Assembly: GCA_905221605.1 (NCBI GenBank)
Contig: CAJNDS010002623.1
Location: 1 to 64,000, forward strand
Reading direction: 5' to 3'
Source: Symbiodinium natans
Lineage: Eukaryota > Sar > Dinophyceae > Suessiales > Symbiodiniaceae
Length of the DNA: 64,000 bases
Positions 59,553 to 64,000 of the stretch are shown piece by piece. The notes under the pieces are model-generated. The model was not told the origin of the DNA, ran no database searches, and was given only the letters and a program-made list of their open reading frames with translations. The translations under genes were made by a program, and so were the position numbers. Positions within the stretch are counted from its first letter, which is position 1. Every line of letters starts with the position of its first letter.

Positions 59553-59780
59553 TATGGGGTTTAGGGCTTCGGTATAGGGTTTAGGGCTCAGGGTTTAGGC
59601 TTAGGGTTTGGCTTAGGGTGTGGGTCGAGCTAAAGACATGTGCGGCTGGCATGTGACGAAGAGTTGCTGTCGCAACTGGCGTGCAACCCATAAACTACAC
59701 AATGGTGAATTCTCTCAAGCCAACATGTCAGCAGCACGAATGCGGTTTAGGGTTTGGGGTTCAGGGGTTTCGGGGTGGGG

Positions 59781-59934
59781 TTTAGGGTTTAGGGTTTAGG
59801 GTTTAGGGTTTAGGGTTTAGGGTTTAGGGTTTAGGGTTTAGGGTTTAGGGTTTAGGGTTTAGGGTTTAGGGTTTAGGGTTTAGGGTTTAGGGTTTAGGGT
59901 TTAGGGTTAGGGTTTAGGGTTTAGGGGTTTAAGG
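59781..59934 (+). repeat. TTTAGGG array (about 21 units)
   Basis: Nearly pure array upstream of gene A, degenerating at the right end. Confidence 0.97.
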
Positions 59935-60031
59935 TTTAGGGGCTAGGGCATGGTGTCAGCCCCTGAAACAGTTTTCAGGTCTAGCTCGTCGTCCCCCAGA
60001 CATTGCGCCCCGTAACCAAGTAGGAATACAG

Positions 60032-60194
60032 CAATTCCCTAAGGATCCATGTACCCTATACTTGGGCATTAGAGGGGTTTCTATATAGTAGCCCAAGTAT
60101 ATACTAGATAGGCACATGGACCCCCCTAAACCCTAAACCCTAAACCCTAAACCCTAAACCCTAAACCCTAAACCCTAAACCCTTGGGAATTGTA
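60032..60194. mobile_element. Family H inverted-repeat element H1 containing a telomere array
   Basis: CAATTCCCTAAGGATCCATGTACC...GGCACATGGACC, then a CCCTAAA array, then CCTTGGGAATTG. The array sits inside the right arm only. H2 is at 19681-19788. Confidence 0.75.
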
Positions 60195-60387
60195 TCATGA
60201 ACCCTCCACTTGATTACGGCATATTCCTTCATTCATCGGGATCTTGCCTTGGCTCCCTGGGTGAGCATCTTATGGAATGTCAAATGCCTGCTGCAAGTCC
60301 CACATGCCTTACAGCAGAACACTGCGCACACAAAGAAATCACGAGCTAAACTTGGAACCGAAACTCAGGTCCCCAACTCAAACCAAC

Positions 60388-60476
60388 CCTGGACCCGGGC
60401 CCGAGAGTCCCCCCAACCGCTTTTCCGCCTCGCGCACCATCTGCTCCAGTGCCCGCAACTGCTCGGCTCCCACGTC
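60388..60476 (-). CDS. Unchained exon candidate with helical peptide
   Basis: GGCGCGAG|GAC GTG GGA GCC ... CCA GG|GTTGG encodes DVGAEQLRALEQMVREAEKR then LGGLSGPGP, a charged amphipathic helix typical of coiled coil. AG|G acceptor and GT donor. The longer plus-strand frame over the same DNA looks like a shadow. Confidence 0.5.
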
Positions 60477-61345
60477 CTCGCGCCAAACTGGGATACTGTG
60501 GATACTGTGCGTGCGAAACCCTAAGCCCTAAACCCCAAAACTCCTAAACCCCAGAAAGTAGTTCAGTATCCTGGAACACAGCCCCACACACGCAATTAAA
60601 AAAACCTCATGGAAAAGACCTCAAGCTCAAGGTTCGTGAAATCAGGGCTGAGGTCACAGGCGCGCAGACCCCGGTGTTTCAAAGCTTCCGGGTTTACGGG
60701 TTTAGGGTTGGGAATTATGGTGGACGCTAGACCTTGTCTAGGGTTTAGGGTTTAGGGTTTCAGGGTTTCAGGGTTTCAGGGTTTCGGGGTTTCGGGGTTT
60801 TTCGGGGTTTCGGGGTTTCGGGGTTTCGGGGTTTCGGGGTCCCCCTCGACACTCCCCAACACCCTAAACCCTTCTTTGCCCAAGTAGGCCCCATACCCTC
60901 TGGCAATTCCGAAGCCCCAAACCCATAAAACCCCTAAGTTAGAATTTCAAACAACTAAACCCTAAACCTAATAACAGCCTGAACCCTATAAACCCTATAA
61001 ACCCTGTAAACCTTACAAACCCTATAAACACTATAAAGCCCATAAAGCCTATAAAGCCTATAAAGCCTATAAACCCTATAAATCCTATAAACCCATTAAA
61101 ACCTACACCCTGAACCCTGAAAACACTGAACCCTAAACCCTAAAAGCCTAAAACCCTATAAACCCTACACCCTGAACCCTGTAACCCCTAAACCCTAAAC
61201 CCTAAAACCCTAAAACCCTAAAACCCTAAAACCCTAAAACCCTAACACCCTAACACCCTATAAACCCTATAAAACCTATAGACCCGAAAAACCTTACTTA
61301 CTCGCCCTAAACCCTAAACTCTAAACTTCCACTGCCACTGTGGAC

Positions 61346-61413
61346 CTCCCCGCGCCGCCCGTCGCGCAAGGCCGCCATCTGGCAGCAGAGCTTGGCCTGC
61401 TTGCCGTGGGATC
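61346..61413 (-). CDS. Unchained exon candidate
   Basis: AAGAAG|GA TCC CAC GGC ... GGG GAG|GTCCAC encodes SHGKQAKLCCQMAALRDGRR plus GE, with almost every third base G or C. Canonical GT-AG and normal array bracketing. Confidence 0.5.
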
Positions 61414-61549
61414 CTTCTTGTTCTGGGTTTAGGGTTTAGGCTTTAGGGTTTGGGGTTTAGGGTTTAGGGTTTAGGGTTTAGGGTAGCATTCTGCAAACAA
61501 GCTTGGCGGTACCCCCTGGTTGAAGAGTCTCCAAAATGCCTTCCAATAA

Positions 61550-61850
61550 TTAAATCGCTCGCATCGGTGTGGTTTCATCCCCTTTTTCGAGAGGACATTC
61601 TGCTTCAACTCGGCAGGCGGGCATCTGATCAGCAGGTACAGCATCGGGTGGTGGAAGTGTATGAAGTCCTGCCAAACGCCGTTTGGGCCGATCTTCCGCC
61701 TTGGAGAACTGTTGCTTCACGTAGCTTCCAAAGGAGTCAGCAATTGTATTGACTTGTTGCGACTTGTTTGGGTTTAAGGCAAGGGGTTCGGCTAGCGGTT
61801 GCCCTGAACACTTCGCGACAGATATCACACGGGCAAGTTGAACGCACTAG
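61550..61850 (-). CDS. Unidentified open frame of about 95 codons
   Basis: Open minus frame ending in TAA at the left, after a TAG at the right, with protein-like content (QQVNTIADSFGSYVKQQFSK; PPPDAVPADQMPACRVEAEC). No ATG opens it, third-position G/C is lower than in the exons, and no family is recognised. It could be a terminal exon or a decayed insertion. Confidence 0.3.
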
Positions 61851-62099
61851 CCAACCCGAGACCTTCATCAAAGCGCCGGAACCCCCCAGAAACCTCTCCA
61901 ACTCTATATGCACTCATCGATGCTCATACAAGCGCTAATAGTGAAAATAAGGAGCCCTAAATGCACTCAACAATGCTAAGCCCTTAACCCTATAAGCCCT
62001 GATGAGCAGGTTTGGGTTTGGGCCCAAAACGCTAAACACCCTAAACCCTTAACCCTTAATTAAACCCTAAAGCCTACAAGTCTCCCCAAGCCGATCCAC

Positions 62100-62610
62100 C
62101 ATAGCCCGAAGAACTCCGAAAAGGGTCTAGGGTCCACTACTACGAATTGCTTAAGAACCACCCCCGCCCCCCCCAAAAAAAAAAGTATAAGATTAAAAGC
62201 ACATAATAATCATAAAAGTAAAAATACTAATTAATATTCTTCCTATAAGGGCAATATAGGGATTTGTGTTGTTTTTGTTTTTGGTAAGCTTTTCGCAAAT
62301 AGTAGCCTAGGGTGTTAGGGCTTAGGAAGATTTCGGGTACAAATGCCTTCAATATTTGTGCCACTGTAAGGGTTGATAGAAGGAACCCGCACTATCTTGC
62401 CCTAACTATTGCCAAAAAGCACCCCTCAACTGGAAGGGTTTCTTGAGGGCACCTATATCGTATTGCCATCTTCGATGTGGGCGATGTAGGTCCGAAACTT
62501 CTTAACTTAGGGGCTTAACTACTAGAATGGGGTTCTGCGGGTTGTTATAGTATAACAATATGGGGATCACAAATGAATACTATTAGTACTTATTAACACC
62601 CCTACACTAC
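62100..62610. other. Unassigned AT-richer sequence
   Basis: Short A/C runs, then sequence without telomere arrays, element ends or a clear frame. Nothing identifiable. Confidence 0.4.
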
Positions 62611-62653
62611 ATCCCTGCTGGCCTGTTCCGTGGCAGGGTTGCTCCAGAGAAAC
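62606..62653 (-). CDS. Unchained short exon candidate
   Basis: CACTCGCAG|GTT TCT CTG GAG ... encodes VSLEQPCHGTGQQG. Good acceptor; the donor side is unclear. Confidence 0.3.
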
Positions 62654-63566
62654 CTGCGAGTGTACAAGGGGGTTTAGGGTTCAGGCGGTAAAGTTTAGGG
62701 TTTAGGGTTTAGGGTTTAGGGTTTAGGGTTTAGGGTTTAGGGTTTAGGGTTTAGGGTTTAGGGTGTAGGGTTTAGGGTTTAGGGTACAGGGTTTAGGGTT
62801 TAGGGTTTAGGGTGAAGTATTTAGGACTTTCGAAGTGTTTTGAACTACGGCATCAGGATTCGTTTCTCAAGTCATCTCACATCGATGGTGTAACTGGGGT
62901 GTCCGCACTTTGGGTATGTCTCACCAAAGACCAGGTTTAGGGTTTAGGGTTTGGGGTTTAGGGTTTAGGGTTTAGGGTTTAGGGTCTACCCTAGACCCTA
63001 AACCCGTAACTCGGTCAGACCCCAAAGACCGACACTCCAAACCCTACCAAAAGGTTTCGGGTTTAGGGTTTAGGGTTGAAGGGTCTGAAACCTAAACCCC
63101 AAGAGGTTGAGGTGCTGCGGAGCTGGGGGCTTGGGGTAAGAATCCTCAAAGCATCCTGAGCGCTCAAGCCCATTTGAAGGATCGGGGCACTTAGTAAGTA
63201 GGGTTGTGAGTGCCTTAATTTGGGCTTTCTAAGTCCTTATGGATACAGTTACCTTACTTCTAACCACACTGACTCTACCCTAAACCCTAAACCCTAAACC
63301 CTAAACCCTAATCCCTAACCCTAAACCCAAATCCCCTGATCCTTTAAGGAAAGAAGGTGACTGCCATTGCGGGAGGGAGGGGGTTCCGATGATTGTCGTC
63401 GAAGATGTTGGTTTAGGGTTTAGGGTTTAGGGTTTAGGGTTTAAGGGTTTAAGGGTTAAGGGTTAAGGGTTAAGGGTTAAGGGTTTGGGGTTTGGGGTTT
63501 GGGGTGTCGGGGTGTCGGGGTGTCGGGTTTAGGTCCAAGTTTAGGTATTGGGTTTAGGGTTTAGGG

Positions 63567-63745
63567 TCTGCTTAGGAACTGTGACTGTAGCTCGCAAAAC
63601 GTGCCAACACATGACCTTCCCTCCAAACAAACAACCCCTGAATCCAGCCTGCCTTAGGCCTACACTCTGTGCGCCAAGGGGCTTCTGTAGCAGCTGGTTG
63701 CCCAGCAAAGCGCCCTGCCAAATTCATATGCAGCCCATGCCACTG
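63567..63745 (-). CDS. Unchained open block near the right edge
   Basis: One minus frame is open for more than 50 codons (PAATEAPWRTECRPKAGWIQ; GLFVWREGHVLARFASYSHS) and ends in TAA at about 63567. A second frame with an AG|GGC acceptor gives GALLGNQLLQKPLGAQS. I could not decide between them. Confidence 0.25.
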
Positions 63746-64000
63746 CAGTGAAGTAGACGCTGCACCCTCTGACCCTGAAGCCTTGGTTGCCTACCCAGTC
63801 CCTGAGTCTTAGACGGGCTTAAGGGTTCAGGGTTTGCTGTTAATCCTCACAGGGAGGCCTCGTCACGAAACAATAGCCTGTAGTTAAAACCGTATGAGCC
63901 TCATATTCTACATGCCAGCCTTTGAGCACTGAACCCTGCCAAGAAACATGCACCCTCAACTCGCACTCGCAGATGCGTTGAGCAAAGACCTCTTCAGTGC

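Larger units (their letters stand above)
2072..63500. repeat. Interstitial telomere-like heptamer family (TTTAGGG/CCCTAAA), over 100 arrays in both orientations
   Basis: Plant-type telomere heptamers occur throughout, from one or two units to about 200 bp. The longest perfect arrays are listed separately. Orientation is not random: beside exons the C-strand is usually on the left and the G-strand on the right. Homogeneous variants occupy separate arrays. Dinoflagellates, plants and some other algae use this telomere unit. Confidence 0.97.

Noticed and set aside
1-64000. True chromosome end or subtelomere
   Set aside because: Telomere units occur in both orientations throughout and within introns of chained exons; neither edge shows a terminal array.
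1-64000. Intact spliced-leader RNA gene
   Set aside because: No complete copy of the 22-nt leader was found on either strand by eye; only one relict-like match.
1-64000. CRISPR arrays, bacterial operons, riboswitches
   Set aside because: The sequence is eukaryotic nuclear DNA; regular repeats are telomere-like arrays or satellites without unique spacers of constant size.

Overview
This window looks like nuclear DNA of a dinoflagellate, most likely a Symbiodiniaceae-type alga. The evidence is: hundreds of plant-type telomere heptamers (TTTAGGG/CCCTAAA) scattered internally; very short GC-rich exons (12-128 bp) in long repeat-filled introns; many GC and a few GA 5' splice sites; an almost constant AG|G acceptor; many short inverted-repeat elements resembling introners; and a possible relict spliced-leader sequence. 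No similarity search was run. Every exon was read by hand from the reverse strand, using open frame, G/C at third codon positions, splice signals and phase.

Layout. Almost all coding signal is on the minus strand. Candidate gene A runs from an ATG near 57.3 kb leftwards to about 30.8 kb in about 30 exons. It encodes an N-terminal membrane anchor, a Cys-rich stretch, and a domain with the signature NPWRAPGTAPV / [13 protein letters not shown] / TEECFQ / [10 protein letters not shown] / FPFSIADLV / DCEQ..QVW..CADI. From memory I associate this with a family of secreted, LPMO- or chitin-binding-like proteins of protists. Candidate gene B (or the 3' continuation of A) runs from about 30.9 kb to 0.4 kb in about 18 exons. 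It encodes several hydrophobic segments followed by an unrecognised soluble C-terminal region that runs off the left edge. An intronless gene at 27.5-28.4 kb, on the same strand, sits inside an intron of gene B. It encodes a leader peptide and four tandem FGKYRGSLLS...DYCRWIL domains. The 58-64 kb part holds further minus-strand coding-like blocks that I could not chain into a gene.

Non-coding DNA. Introns are built from telomere-like arrays, at least nine families of short inverted-repeat elements of about 70-240 bp, microsatellites, homopolymers and small satellites. The most striking pattern is positional. About 25 of the 48 chained exons have a C-strand array (CCCTAAA)n on the left and a G-strand array (TTTAGGG)n on the right, so the flanking introns carry telomere-like terminal inverted repeats that could fold donor to acceptor. 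In several introns the donor GT is itself part of the heptamer (GTTTAGGG). Telomere arrays also lie at mirror-image positions inside inverted-repeat elements, and in one place form a hairpin with arms of 170-220 bp.

Limits. Exon ends were chosen among alternative AG and GT/GC/GA sites so that phases agree, so phase agreement supports the model but is not independent proof. Whether A and B are one gene or two is unresolved.
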